Shown here: positions 8,064 through 16,214 of the stretch, piece by piece | Layout of the letters: each line of letters begins with the position of its first letter | Numbering within the stretch: position 1 is the stretch's first letter | From: Bryobacterales bacterium | GTDB lineage: Bacteria; Acidobacteriota; Terriglobia; Bryobacterales; UBA6623 | Assembly: GCA_022826925.1 (NCBI GenBank) | Contig: JAJDTX010000063.1 | Coordinates: 1-49,766, forward strand | Length of the DNA: 49,766 nucleotides | Direction of reading: 5' to 3' | Notes under the pieces: generated by a model | Seen by the model: the letters and a program-made list of their open reading frames with translations, nothing else | What the model was told of the DNA's origin: nothing | The model's database searches: none | Position numbers and translations under genes: made by a program

Positions 8064-8819
8064 ATGCCCGACGTGGACCTGCGCGAGCCCCGGGATTGGA
8101 TCGCCGCCGCGTCGCGCATCGTGGGCTTCACCGGAGCTGGGATTTCGACCGAGTCGGGCATACCCGACTTCCGCAGCCCGAACGGCGTTTGGGCGCGCAA
8201 CCGGATTATCGACTTCCAGGAATTCGTGACGAGCGAAGAGGGAAGGATCGAGTACTGGCGGCAGAAAGTGGAAGCGTGGCCCGCCATGCGGCAGGCGCGC
8301 CCCAACGCCGGCCATCAAGCGTTCGTCGACCTGCACCGCAGGGGCAAGCTGGCCGCGCTGGTCACGCAGAATATCGAGCGGCTGCACCAGAAGGCGGGCC
8401 TGCCGGCCGAGAAGGTGTTGGAGTTGCATGGCACCACGACCGAGGCGGTCTGCCTGTCGTGCGGGGATCGCATCACATCCGACGAGGCCTGCGAGCGGGT
8501 CAAGGCCGGCGAGAAGGCGCCGCTGTGCCGGAGCTGCGGCGGATTGCTCAAGCCCGCGACGATCTCATTCGGCCAGTCCATGCCGCTGGATGTCATGCAA
8601 GAGGCGCAAGCCGCGGCCGAGAGCTGCGACCTGCTGCTGGCGGTGGGCTCGTCGCTGGTCGTGGAGCCTGCGGCGTCAATCCCGCGCTTGGCCAAGCGCG
8701 CCGGCGCGCGGCTGGTGATCGTGAATCGAGACAGGACAGCCTTGGATGACATCGCCGACTTGGTGGTGCATGGCGAGATCGGCAGCGTGCTGCCGGCGAT
8801 GGTGGGCTCGGGCGACTGA
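8064..8819 (+). CDS. Sir2-family NAD-dependent protein deacylase
   Basis: This 251-residue sirtuin would remove acyl groups from lysines using NAD+. Visible motifs are GAGISTESGIPDFRS (residues 24-38), TQNIE at 101-105, catalytic His122 in LELHG, a zinc site of Cys130, Cys133, Cys155 and Cys158, and GSSL near the C-terminus. The usual TQNID Asp is Glu105 here. The SIRT5/CobB YxxR desuccinylase pair is absent; the equivalent region reads EYWRQKVEAWP, closer to the YW...WP pattern I recall from SIRT4-like (class II) sirtuins. It is divergent from gcdH and begins a plus-strand cluster with mutM (34 bases downstream) and an enolase-superfamily gene. The start is the first ATG after the gcdH promoter region. 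Confidence 0.92.
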   Translation: MPDVDLREPRDWIAAASRIVGFTGAGISTESGIPDFRSPNGVWARNRIIDFQEFVTSEEGRIEYWRQKVEAWPAMRQARPNAGHQAFVDLHRRGKLAALVTQNIERLHQKAGLPAEKVLELHGTTTEAVCLSCGDRITSDEACERVKAGEKAPLCRSCGGLLKPATISFGQSMPLDVMQEAQAAAESCDLLLAVGSSLVVEPAASIPRLAKRAGARLVIVNRDRTALDDIADLVVHGEIGSVLPAMVGSGD

Positions 8820-8853
8820 TGGCGGGCGGCTCGCGCCTGCCGTGGAACGAGGG

Positions 8854-9660
8854 ATGCCGGAACTTCCAGAAGTCGAGACGGTCAAGCGCTCGCTGGCGCC
8901 GCATCTCGAGGGAAGGACGATCGAAAGGGTCGTCTTTTATTGGCCGCGCACGTGCGCGGGGGATCCCGACGAGACGAGCGCGCGACTGGCCGGGCAGCGC
9001 ATTGACGAAGTTGGCAGACACGGCAAGTACCTGCTGTTCCAGCTGAGCAAGCACGGCCGGGGCTCGTTTCTGTGGATCCACCTGCGCATGACCGGAAATC
9101 TCTTGCTGAATGCCCAGCCAGGCCCCTACACCCGCGCAGAAATGTTCCTCTTCGGCGGCACCAACGTTGTTTTCCACGACATCCGCAAGTTTGGCAAGTG
9201 GCAGTGGTCACAGGACTTCCCGGAGCGGCTGGCCCGGCTGGGGCCGGAGCCTCTGGAGATTGACTCGCGCGATTTCACCAAACGCCTCTCGGAGCGTTCC
9301 ACGCGGCTGAAGGCATTGCTGTTGAACCAAGAATTCGTGCGGGGCCTGGGAAACATCTACGCCGACGAGGCCCTGTATCGTGCCAGGCTGCACCCCGAGC
9401 GCAGCGCGGCCAGCGTCAGCCCGCGCAAGGCGCGCGCGCTGCACCAAGCGATCCGCGACGTGCTGGAAGAGTCGATCTCGGCGGGCGGGACCAGCATCAA
9501 CAACTATGTGGACGGCCAGGGAAGCCCGGGCTACTTCCAGCTGCGCACGCAGGTCTACGGCAAGACCGGCCAACCGTGCGCGAGTTGTCGCGCCACGCTG
9601 CGGCGCATCATCGTAGCTCAGCGGAGCACGCACTATTGCCCGCGCTGCCAGAGGCGCTAG
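8854..9660 (+). CDS. mutM: Formamidopyrimidine-DNA glycosylase (Fpg/MutM)
   Basis: Fpg removes oxidised purines such as 8-oxoguanine and cleaves the abasic site. The 268-residue protein begins MPELPEVET, with the catalytic N-terminal Pro2 and Glu3 after Met removal. It has Lys58 in GRHGKYLLF, the helix-two-turn-helix segment VRGLGNIYADE and a C-terminal zinc finger with Cys pairs CASC and CPRC. Length is typical (269 in E. coli). The ATG follows a GAGGG element. The frame is open upstream inside the sirtuin gene, but the family start is unmistakable because Pro2 must be exposed. It sits between the sirtuin and the enolase-superfamily gene, probably in one transcript. Confidence 0.96.
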   Translation: MPELPEVETVKRSLAPHLEGRTIERVVFYWPRTCAGDPDETSARLAGQRIDEVGRHGKYLLFQLSKHGRGSFLWIHLRMTGNLLLNAQPGPYTRAEMFLFGGTNVVFHDIRKFGKWQWSQDFPERLARLGPEPLEIDSRDFTKRLSERSTRLKALLLNQEFVRGLGNIYADEALYRARLHPERSAASVSPRKARALHQAIRDVLEESISAGGTSINNYVDGQGSPGYFQLRTQVYGKTGQPCASCRATLRRIIVAQRSTHYCPRCQRR

Positions 9661-9665
9661 CCGGG

Positions 9666-10781
9666 ATGCCCATGCGCCTGACTAGGATCGGCCTGCGCAA
9701 GATCAGCATGCCCTTGGTGCGCCCGTTCGAGACCAGCTTCGGTCGCACCACCGAACGGCAGATCCTGCTGGTGCAGGTGGAAGACTCCGACGGCGCCATC
9801 GGCTGGGGCGAGGTCACCTGCGGCGAGCGTCCGTTCTACAACGAGGAGTGGGTCGACGCGGCCTGGCTCGTGCTGCGCGACTTCGTCGCTCCGCGAGTCC
9901 TGGGCAAGGAGCTTGAGTCGGCGGCCGATGTCGGGGGGCTCAGCCTTGCGATCCGCGGGCACCGAATGGCCCGCGGCGGCTTGGAGGCGGCCTGCTGGGA
10001 ATTGGAGGCGCGCAAGCTGGGACGGCCTCTGTGGCAGCACATTGGCGGTGCGAGGCGCGAGGTCGCGTGTGGCGTCTCGATCGGCATTCAGAACTCCGTG
10101 AGCGAGCTGCTGGAGCGGATCGGAGCCGAGGTTGAAGCTGGCTACCAGCGCATCAAGATCAAGATCAAGCCCGGGTGGGACACCGATGTCGTACGGGCGG
10201 TGCGGAGGCAGTTTCCCGACATCCGGCTGATGGCGGACGCCAACTCTGCCTACACGCTCGATGATCTCGAGAGCCTGCAGCAGCTGGACGAATTCGGCCT
10301 GATGATGCTGGAACAGCCCTTGGCTCACGACGAATTGATCGATCATGCCGAGTTACAGGCCCAGTTGAAAACTCCGATCTGCCTGGACGAGTGCATCCGC
10401 ACGGCCCATCACGCCCGCCAGGCGATCCGACTCGGTGCGTGCGGCATCATCAATGTCAAGCTCGGTCGCGTCGGCGGGTTCGCCGAAGCGCTGCGCATCC
10501 ACGATGTCTGCCGCGAGGCGGCCGTGCCGGTGTGGTGCGGGGGGATGTTGGAGGCGGGTATCGGCCGGGCGCACAACATCGCGCTGTCAACCCTGCCGGG
10601 ATTCGTCCTTCCGGGAGACGTTTCGGCTTCGAAGCGCTACTGGAGCCAAGACGTGATCGACCCGCCGGTGCAGGTCAGCCGACAGGGAACGATCTCCGTC
10701 AGCGACGCTCCCGGGCTCGGCTATGGCTTGGACGAAGAGCGCATCGAATCGCTCACAGAACGTCACCAAGACCTGCGCTAA
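9666..10781 (+). CDS. Enolase-superfamily OSBS/N-acylamino acid racemase-like enzyme
   Basis: This 371-residue protein belongs to the muconate-lactonising subgroup. Catalytic Lys166 lies in a KIKIKPGWD segment, metal ligands are Asp191 (ADAN), Glu216 (LEQP) and Asp241 (LDE), and the second catalytic Lys265 is in NVKLGRVGG. GGMLEAGIGRAHN follows. The spacing matches the Amycolatopsis NAAAR/o-succinylbenzoate synthase pattern (K163, D189, E214, D239, K263). It could make o-succinylbenzoate for menaquinone (MenC), racemise N-acylamino acids, or both; no other men gene is in the window to decide. The start ATG is 5 bases after the mutM stop. A second ATG at 9672 is possible. It ends next to the convergent PP2C gene. 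Confidence 0.88.
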   Translation: MPMRLTRIGLRKISMPLVRPFETSFGRTTERQILLVQVEDSDGAIGWGEVTCGERPFYNEEWVDAAWLVLRDFVAPRVLGKELESAADVGGLSLAIRGHRMARGGLEAACWELEARKLGRPLWQHIGGARREVACGVSIGIQNSVSELLERIGAEVEAGYQRIKIKIKPGWDTDVVRAVRRQFPDIRLMADANSAYTLDDLESLQQLDEFGLMMLEQPLAHDELIDHAELQAQLKTPICLDECIRTAHHARQAIRLGACGIINVKLGRVGGFAEALRIHDVCREAAVPVWCGGMLEAGIGRAHNIALSTLPGFVLPGDVSASKRYWSQDVIDPPVQVSRQGTISVSDAPGLGYGLDEERIESLTERHQDLR

Positions 10782-10782
10782 G

Positions 10783-10795
10783 CCGCCGCAGGCGG
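10783..10795. terminator. Short hairpin between convergent genes
   Basis: CCGCC (10783-10787) and GGCGG (10791-10795) form a 5-bp stem with a 3-base loop in the 15-base gap between two convergent stop codons. There is no T-tract, so its role as a two-way terminator is only suggested by position. Confidence 0.3.
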
Positions 10796-10796
10796 G

Positions 10797-11522
10797 TTAT
10801 TGTGCGGTGTCTGCGTGGCGCACCAGTACCACTGTGACGTTGTCGGGAGCGCCCAGCCTTAGCGTTGCGTCGATGAGCCACTGCGCTTTGTCTTGCAGCG
10901 ATCCTTCGCGGTCGAGCGTGCCGGCGATCGCATCGGGCGAGGTGACGCCATGCAAGCCATCGCTGCACAGAAGCAGGATGTCGCCCGCGTGGAAGTCCGA
11001 CGCCACGATGTCAGCGGCCACCTGGTACTCTGCCCCGACGGCCTTGGTGAGCACGTGGCGCTTCGGATGGTTTTTCAGCTCGGCTTCGCTCAGCCCGGAG
11101 GCTTCGGCGATGGCGCTGATCCAGGTGTGGTCCGCTGTCAGCTGCTCTAGCTTCCCGTGCGAGAAGCGATAGGCACGGCTATCGCCGGCGTTGACGATCT
11201 CGACTCGGTCGGGCTGCGCGATCGCTGCCGTGACCGTGCAGCCCATGCCCTCTAGGCAGGGATCGTTCTCAGCTTCCCAGCGGACTCGTTTGTTGGCCAG
11301 TTCGATCGCCTGCATGACCGTGGCCGCGGTCGGCGCCGCCTGTGCGCTGCGCACCTCTTCGACAAGCGTCTTTACCGTGAGCGCCGAGGCGCGCTCGCCG
11401 CCCGCCGCGCCGCCGAGGCCGTCGGCCACGACGAAGAAGCCGCGCTCAGGCACGGAGTCGAAGCGGTCTTCATTGTTGGCCCGGACGTTCCCGGCGTGGG
11501 TCGCTCCGCAGGAATCGAACAT
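10797..11522 (-). CDS. PP2C-type serine/threonine protein phosphatase
   Basis: The 241-residue protein is a complete bacterial PP2C (PPM) domain, a metal-dependent phosphatase that reverses Ser/Thr phosphorylation. Motifs in order are NNEDRF (residues 17-22), VADGLGGAAGGE with its metal-binding Asp (about 33-43), GDSRAYR, CSDGLHG and APDNVTVV near the C-terminus. There is no membrane segment or extra domain, so it is a soluble stand-alone phosphatase like PrpC/Stp. No partner Ser/Thr kinase lies nearby, which is unusual because bacterial PP2C genes often sit beside one. The ATG start gives MFDSCGATHAG. It is downstream of the YgfZ-like gene on the same strand with a 135-base gap. Confidence 0.92.
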   Translation of the reverse strand: MFDSCGATHAGNVRANNEDRFDSVPERGFFVVADGLGGAAGGERASALTVKTLVEEVRSAQAAPTAATVMQAIELANKRVRWEAENDPCLEGMGCTVTAAIAQPDRVEIVNAGDSRAYRFSHGKLEQLTADHTWISAIAEASGLSEAELKNHPKRHVLTKAVGAEYQVAADIVASDFHAGDILLLCSDGLHGVTSPDAIAGTLDREGSLQDKAQWLIDATLRLGAPDNVTVVLVRHADTAQ

Positions 11523-11657
11523 GAACTGCGACTAGAGCGTATCATGCCTCCGCCGCGACTGGCCCAGAGCTCATTCCGCGCACTCGACGCCGCGCCGGAA
11601 TCGCTGCCGGTCCGTCGGCAAGCTCTGCCCGGACGGCGTCTCGAAGTCCCGCTCGGC

Positions 11658-12596
11658 TCAGTTTCGGGAGACGTCGATCACCACCCCTGAGGTCTCGCCG
11701 ACGCGGATCGCCGTGCCCGCGCCTGCCGCTTCGCGCCGGACGATCGAGAATCCGCGGGCTTTGCCCCCAGGCCCGCATCCCGGTGTCGCCGAAGTCATCT
11801 CTCCCAGTGCGCTGCCCTGGTACCGCACCACTGTCTCGCCTGGCACGGCTGCGGAGTCGAGCTCGATACCGACCAGCAGGCGGCGCACTTGGCCCTGCGA
11901 CCGCACCCGCTCGACGATCTCTTGGCCGGTGTAGCAGCCCTTCGTGAACGAGACGGCGCAGAGCTGCTGGGTCTCGTGGGGGATATTCTTGGGGCCGAAG
12001 TCTAGGCCGAAGCGAGGGACGCCCATCAACACGCGGTGTGCCTCGCACTCTTCGGCGGTCGCATGACGCGCCCCTGCCGCCAGAAGCTGGTCCGCCCAGG
12101 CTGGGCCCTGCGGTGCCGGGACTTCGATCCAATAGCCGTCTCTGCCCGCGACCAGGCCCTGGCGGACGCAGGTCGTGCCGTTCCATGCGAAGGTCAAGCG
12201 CCCTGCGGGCGCCGGCAGGCCCATGGCGGTGACGACGCTGGCCGCGTCCGGTCCGGCGACGCCCAATCGAGCGGTCTCTGCCGAGGCCGCTTCGAGGACG
12301 ACATCGTCCATGATGATGTAGCTCTCGATGTGCTGCCTCAGCGCGTCAGCGGCTTCCGGCTCGCAGTCGATCACGACATGGTCGCGGTCGACATAGATGT
12401 GGCTGTCGGACTGGATTCTGCCTTGCGCGTTCAAGAAGAACGCATAGGCTCCTTGCCCCGGCGCCAAGCCCTCGATGTCATTGCTGCAGATCGCGTGGAG
12501 TAGCCGGATCCGATCTTCGCCGGTTGCGCGGAGCCTGCCGCGCGCCGACAGATCGCACCACGCCGCGCGCTGGCGGAACGCTTCGCTGGCCGTCAC
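11658..12596 (-). CDS. ygfZ: YgfZ/GcvT-family folate-binding iron-sulfur protein
   Basis: The 312-residue protein has the YgfZ signature KGCYTGQEIVER, whose Cys is essential in the E. coli protein. YgfZ/IBA57 proteins help build or repair iron-sulfur clusters in a folate-dependent way. The N-terminal part carries the GcvT-like fold (GRLRATGEDR, FLNAQGRI, VDRDHVVIDCE). The chosen start is GTG at 12594-12596. The frame continues upstream to 12755, but that part is antisense to the MBL hydrolase and unlike the family. The divergent MBL gene starts only 24 bases away, so promoters must overlap or lie inside the opposing gene. Confidence 0.88.
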   Translation of the reverse strand: MTASEAFRQRAAWCDLSARGRLRATGEDRIRLLHAICSNDIEGLAPGQGAYAFFLNAQGRIQSDSHIYVDRDHVVIDCEPEAADALRQHIESYIIMDDVVLEAASAETARLGVAGPDAASVVTAMGLPAPAGRLTFAWNGTTCVRQGLVAGRDGYWIEVPAPQGPAWADQLLAAGARHATAEECEAHRVLMGVPRFGLDFGPKNIPHETQQLCAVSFTKGCYTGQEIVERVRSQGQVRRLLVGIELDSAAVPGETVVRYQGSALGEMTSATPGCGPGGKARGFSIVRREAAGAGTAIRVGETSGVVIDVSRN

Positions 12597-12620
12597 TAAA
12601 AAGTTGATAGCATACCAGCG

Positions 12621-13253
12621 ATGATCCACGAAACCATGCCTGTCGGCATGCTGCAGTGCAACTGTTCGATCATTGGCGACGAGAGCACCCGCGAGGCGGT
12701 TGTGATCGACCCGGGCGACGAGATCGGCCGCATTCAATCGGTGTTGCGGAGGCACGGGCTAAAGGTCAAGTGGATCGTCATCACCCACGCGCACATTGAT
12801 CACATCGGAGCTGCCGGCAAACTCCGGGCTCTGACGGGGGCGCCGATCTACATGAACGAGGCCGACTACGGGCTCGTCCAAGCACTCCCGGACCAGGCCA
12901 GCTGGCTGGGCATGCCGGAGCCGGACAAGACTTCTATCGACGTTGCGCTCAATGACGGGGACCTGCTCAAGATGGCCGGGGCGAGCTTCGAAGTGTTCCA
13001 TACCCCTGGGCACACGCAAGGAAGCGTCTGCCTGCTGATGGCCGCCCAGAACAAGCTGATCGCCGGTGACACGCTGTTCCGAGACTCGATCGGGCGGACC
13101 GACCTCCCCGGCGGTGACTACGGCCAGATACTTCGCTCGATCAAGACCAAGCTGCTCCCGCTCGACGACGAAATCAGCGTGGTCTGTGGCCACGGACAGG
13201 GCACGACGATCGGGCGCGAGCGATTGCACAACTACTTCCTGAGGAATCTCTAG
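12621..13253 (+). CDS. MBL-fold hydrolase (glyoxalase II-like, YcbL type)
   Basis: This 210-residue metallo-beta-lactamase-fold enzyme shows the full metal site: THAHIDH (about residues 55-61), HTPGHTQGS with the third His pair member, the bridging Asp in AGDTLFRDSIGRTDLPGGD, and the last His in CGHGQGT. The GRTDLPGGD segment is typical of the YcbL/glyoxalase II-like subgroup. These hydrolyse thioesters such as S-lactoylglutathione or related compounds, and the exact substrate is not readable here. Length is normal for the small form (about 210-215), without the C-terminal helical domain of true GloB. Met6 and Met10 are possible alternative starts. It is divergent from the YgfZ-like gene and 46 bases upstream of the DJ-1 family gene. 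Confidence 0.9.
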   Translation: MIHETMPVGMLQCNCSIIGDESTREAVVIDPGDEIGRIQSVLRRHGLKVKWIVITHAHIDHIGAAGKLRALTGAPIYMNEADYGLVQALPDQASWLGMPEPDKTSIDVALNDGDLLKMAGASFEVFHTPGHTQGSVCLLMAAQNKLIAGDTLFRDSIGRTDLPGGDYGQILRSIKTKLLPLDDEISVVCGHGQGTTIGRERLHNYFLRNL

Positions 13254-13299
13254 GACGCCTCTCGGGCGGGCGTGCCGCCGGCCGGTAGAATCGTGGCAT

Positions 13300-13851
13300 A
13301 TGGCGAAGAGGATCTTGCTCGTCACCGGTGACGCCGGCGAGAGCTACGAGGCGCTGTTTGCGCTGCACCGCTTTCAGGAGGCGGGCTACGAACCAGTCGT
13401 GGCCGCACCCTCCGCTCGCCGGCTCCATCTGGTCATGCACGACTTCGAGCCCGGCTGGGACACCTACATCGAGCGGCAAGGCTACGGGCTCGACGCTAAC
13501 GTCGCGTTTGACGACGTCGACGTGAACGGGTATGCAGCGGTGCTGCTGCTGGGCGGCAGGGCGCCGGAGTTCTTGCGGCATATCCAGCGCGTCGTGGACA
13601 TCGTGCGGGAGTTTGTCGCGCAGGGCAAGCCGGTGTTCTCGATCTGCCACGGGATCCAGATCTTGGTGGCCGCAGACGTGGTTGATGGCAAGACCGTGAC
13701 CTGCTACGAGCACGTCCGTTCGGAAGCCGAGCGGGCAGGCGCCTGCTACTCGCAGCAGCAGGCCGTGCGCGACGGCAATCTCGTGAGCGCACAGACCTGG
13801 GAGTCACATCCGGAGTTCTACCGGGAGGTCTTCGCCTGCTTGGAGGGCTAA
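13300..13851 (+). CDS. DJ-1/PfpI family protein
   Basis: The 183-residue protein has the class I glutamine-amidotransferase-like fold of DJ-1/PfpI. The nucleophile elbow is SICHGIQ with Cys116, preceded by LLLGGRAPEF, and an N-terminal Glu is present in DAGESYE (Glu14 or Glu17). Members act as intracellular peptidase-like enzymes, glyoxalase III/deglycases or stress chaperones. It stands just after a glyoxalase-II-like gene, so a shared role in reactive-carbonyl handling is a reasonable but unproven guess. The long insert LVMHDFEPGWDTYIERQGYG is as in PfpI-type proteins of about 180-190 residues. The ATG start has no rival. The gene converges with the VWFA-protein gene with only 18 bases between stops. 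Confidence 0.9.
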   Translation: MAKRILLVTGDAGESYEALFALHRFQEAGYEPVVAAPSARRLHLVMHDFEPGWDTYIERQGYGLDANVAFDDVDVNGYAAVLLLGGRAPEFLRHIQRVVDIVREFVAQGKPVFSICHGIQILVAADVVDGKTVTCYEHVRSEAERAGACYSQQQAVRDGNLVSAQTWESHPEFYREVFACLEG

Positions 13852-13869
13852 CGCTCCCCCGGCGCGAGG

Positions 13870-16020
13870 CTATGGGCTATCACCGTCGACGATACGGAAT
13901 TTTTGGAAGATCACTCCTGCCTCGCCCGACGAAGGCGGCAGCATCGCGGCCAAGATGTACTCCCCGGCACGTAGGTCGCCGGTGGCAAGTGCCGCGAGAT
14001 GGCGCACGCGGTGTGCCTCGGGCTGCGGCACGGTCTGGTAGCTGCTGACCGGCAGTCGCGGCACGCTTTCACGCTCGCGGTACAGCGCCAGCCGCGGCCC
14101 GGGGGGATCGTCGTAGCTGGCCGGCCCGAGATGGTAGACGTCGTAGAGCAGGTAGATGGGCGTGCCGCGCCGAAACGCCTTCACTGCCGTTGCGAAAAAC
14201 CGGCTGCCGTCGACGAGCAAGACATCCTCGGGAGCCTTGCGGGACGGCTTCCTAGCCTTGGCCCGGCTGACGTCGTCGATGCGGCTTGTCAGCAGCAGCG
14301 AACTTCCCGTTGTCCCGGCCGACAGTTCCGGAATGCGCAAGCGAGTGTGGTAGCTGCCCAGCGAGCCGGACAGGTCGTCCCGCACGATGACCTTCCAGTC
14401 GTACTCCCCCGGGGCGAGCGGCATCTGCGAACCGTAGTGCAGCCAAGACGCCGGATCGCCGCTGAGACGCTCCATTGCCGCCGGGTCCACCGTCATTGCA
14501 AAGCGCCGCTCGTCGAGCACGGGCGGCTGGCGCCGGGCACCTTCCGATGCCTGTGCCACGGCTTGCGCGATCACCGTTAGCTTGACTGTCTCGCCCTTCT
14601 TTACCGTTTCGGTTGGGATGTCGCGCGCATGGAGCCCGACGCTGTAGATCAGAGTCGGGCCGCCGTTGGAGTCCCGGAAGAACTCGTGGTCGACCAAGAT
14701 GGGCAGGTCCGTGTACGGGGTGTCGAACGTGAGGGCCTGATGCATGCGCAGGTTTCTCTCAGTGCGCGACATTTGCCCGAACGGGCGCTCCTCGTAGTAG
14801 CCTCGCTGGTGGCTGATTCGCAGGCTTGAATCGTTCACGCGGACCCGGAGGCGGCGCAGCCGTCCGCGTTGCTCGCGATCCTCGGGATAGTAGCCGAGCA
14901 GGTAGTAGCCGCTGTTCTCTTCCTTGACGACATCGAAGACCTCGCCGAAATCGTTACTGTTCAGAACCGCCTTCCCGCCCGTGCGCTGCGCCAGTTCCCA
15001 CAAGCCGTCTTGGTTGTCTTGGCGCAGCTCAATCCGTCCTTGCTCGAGCTGGCTGAAGACTTGGGCCAAGCCCACGTCCGCAGGGGCGCTAGGGCCGAGA
15101 GATACCTCTGCGTCGCCCCCGGGCGGGGTTGCGGCGAGGCGGCCAACGTCCGAGACGTAGAAGCGAACCCGCGCCTTCATCGCCTCGTCCTCCAAGACCT
15201 TGATGATGTCGAGGTTGTCTTCTTCCACGGGCAACCCGGTGGCGAACAGCACTACGAGCTTCTTGCCGGGATAAATGCTCAAGGCCCGAATCAGGTCGAT
15301 GTACTCGTACATCCGCAGGCGGTTGTAGAAGGCGCTGCGATCCGCGATCTCCTCAAGCGCCTCCTCGAACTCCTCGTTCGTTTCCTCGATCAAGCCCTCG
15401 AATGCGTCGCTGTAGGCGATGTCCCGGGAGAGATCGACCGCCAAAGTATCGACCAATCCGTCCACGCCGTTGCCGCCGCCTGTTCGCATAGCTTCAAGTC
15501 GTTCGTAGAGCTCGCTGCGGCGCGACGTGAAGGGCGAGCCTTGGATCGACACCAACATGCCGGGCTGCAGGTCGTTGTCCAAGAAGTCCCTGACGGCTTC
15601 GAAGATCTGGAGCTGGTCCTGGCGGCGCCCTCGAGTGGCGATGTAGACGAACGTGCTGCGCCGCAGCTCGCTGGCGGCATCTGTGCCCGGTTGACCTAGG
15701 CGCCCTGGTGCTATTCCAAGAGAGGCCGTCGCTTCCCCGGCTGCCGGGCCGGGCACGAATTCGAACGTCGCAATGGCTTGCGGTTGGCCGTTCTCCCGCA
15801 GCTCGAAATCGTCTTTCGACAGCCCGGCCACGGGTTGGCCGCGCCTGTCCGTCACGCGAACCTCGAATTCGAACAGCGCGGTCTCGGACTGGAAGACCGG
15901 AGCGGGCTGCCCCGACAGAGTTGCCGCCGAGCCGATCAGCGTGGCTGCGGAGGCCAAGCCGCGCGCTCCGCGCCAGAGAGCATCGGACATGCGACAGGTC
16001 GTGACGGGGGTCGGCTTCAC
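13870..16020 (-). CDS. Secreted VWFA-related acidobacterial domain protein
   Basis: The protein is up to 716 residues. After a signal-like N-terminus comes an Ig/BIG-like segment (VTDRRGQPVAGLSKDDFELRENG, about residues 54-75) typical of the VWFA-related proteins that are expanded in Acidobacteriota. A VWA-like core follows (residues about 120-390), ending in GGKAVLNSNDFGEVF and YYLLGYYP. The classical MIDAS DxSxS is not obvious: the first strand reads TFVYIATRGRR, so metal binding may be lost. The C-terminal 300 residues are beta-rich and unassigned. Function is unknown; a surface adhesion or scaffold role is inference. The start is GTG 16020, or ATG 15990, which gives a cleaner signal peptide (MSDALWRGARG...); neither has a strong ribosome-binding site. 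Confidence 0.82.
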   Translation of the reverse strand: MKPTPVTTCRMSDALWRGARGLASAATLIGSAATLSGQPAPVFQSETALFEFEVRVTDRRGQPVAGLSKDDFELRENGQPQAIATFEFVPGPAAGEATASLGIAPGRLGQPGTDAASELRRSTFVYIATRGRRQDQLQIFEAVRDFLDNDLQPGMLVSIQGSPFTSRRSELYERLEAMRTGGGNGVDGLVDTLAVDLSRDIAYSDAFEGLIEETNEEFEEALEEIADRSAFYNRLRMYEYIDLIRALSIYPGKKLVVLFATGLPVEEDNLDIIKVLEDEAMKARVRFYVSDVGRLAATPPGGDAEVSLGPSAPADVGLAQVFSQLEQGRIELRQDNQDGLWELAQRTGGKAVLNSNDFGEVFDVVKEENSGYYLLGYYPEDREQRGRLRRLRVRVNDSSLRISHQRGYYEERPFGQMSRTERNLRMHQALTFDTPYTDLPILVDHEFFRDSNGGPTLIYSVGLHARDIPTETVKKGETVKLTVIAQAVAQASEGARRQPPVLDERRFAMTVDPAAMERLSGDPASWLHYGSQMPLAPGEYDWKVIVRDDLSGSLGSYHTRLRIPELSAGTTGSSLLLTSRIDDVSRAKARKPSRKAPEDVLLVDGSRFFATAVKAFRRGTPIYLLYDVYHLGPASYDDPPGPRLALYRERESVPRLPVSSYQTVPQPEAHRVRHLAALATGDLRAGEYILAAMLPPSSGEAGVIFQKFRIVDGDSP

Positions 16021-16214
16021 TTTCGATCAGACGAGAACAAACGCGAACTCGTTGCCAACCGCTAGCTTCGCACGGCGGGAGCGGACGGGCGGAGTTGCGA
16101 TGCGAATATCGAGGGCGTGCTGGCTGCCAACATAATGAGACATAGGCCGCGTTTGGCACTTGTCAGGAGTCGGCTGTCGCCCCAAGATTCTCAAGCGGCA
16201 CCGAGGAAGCATCC

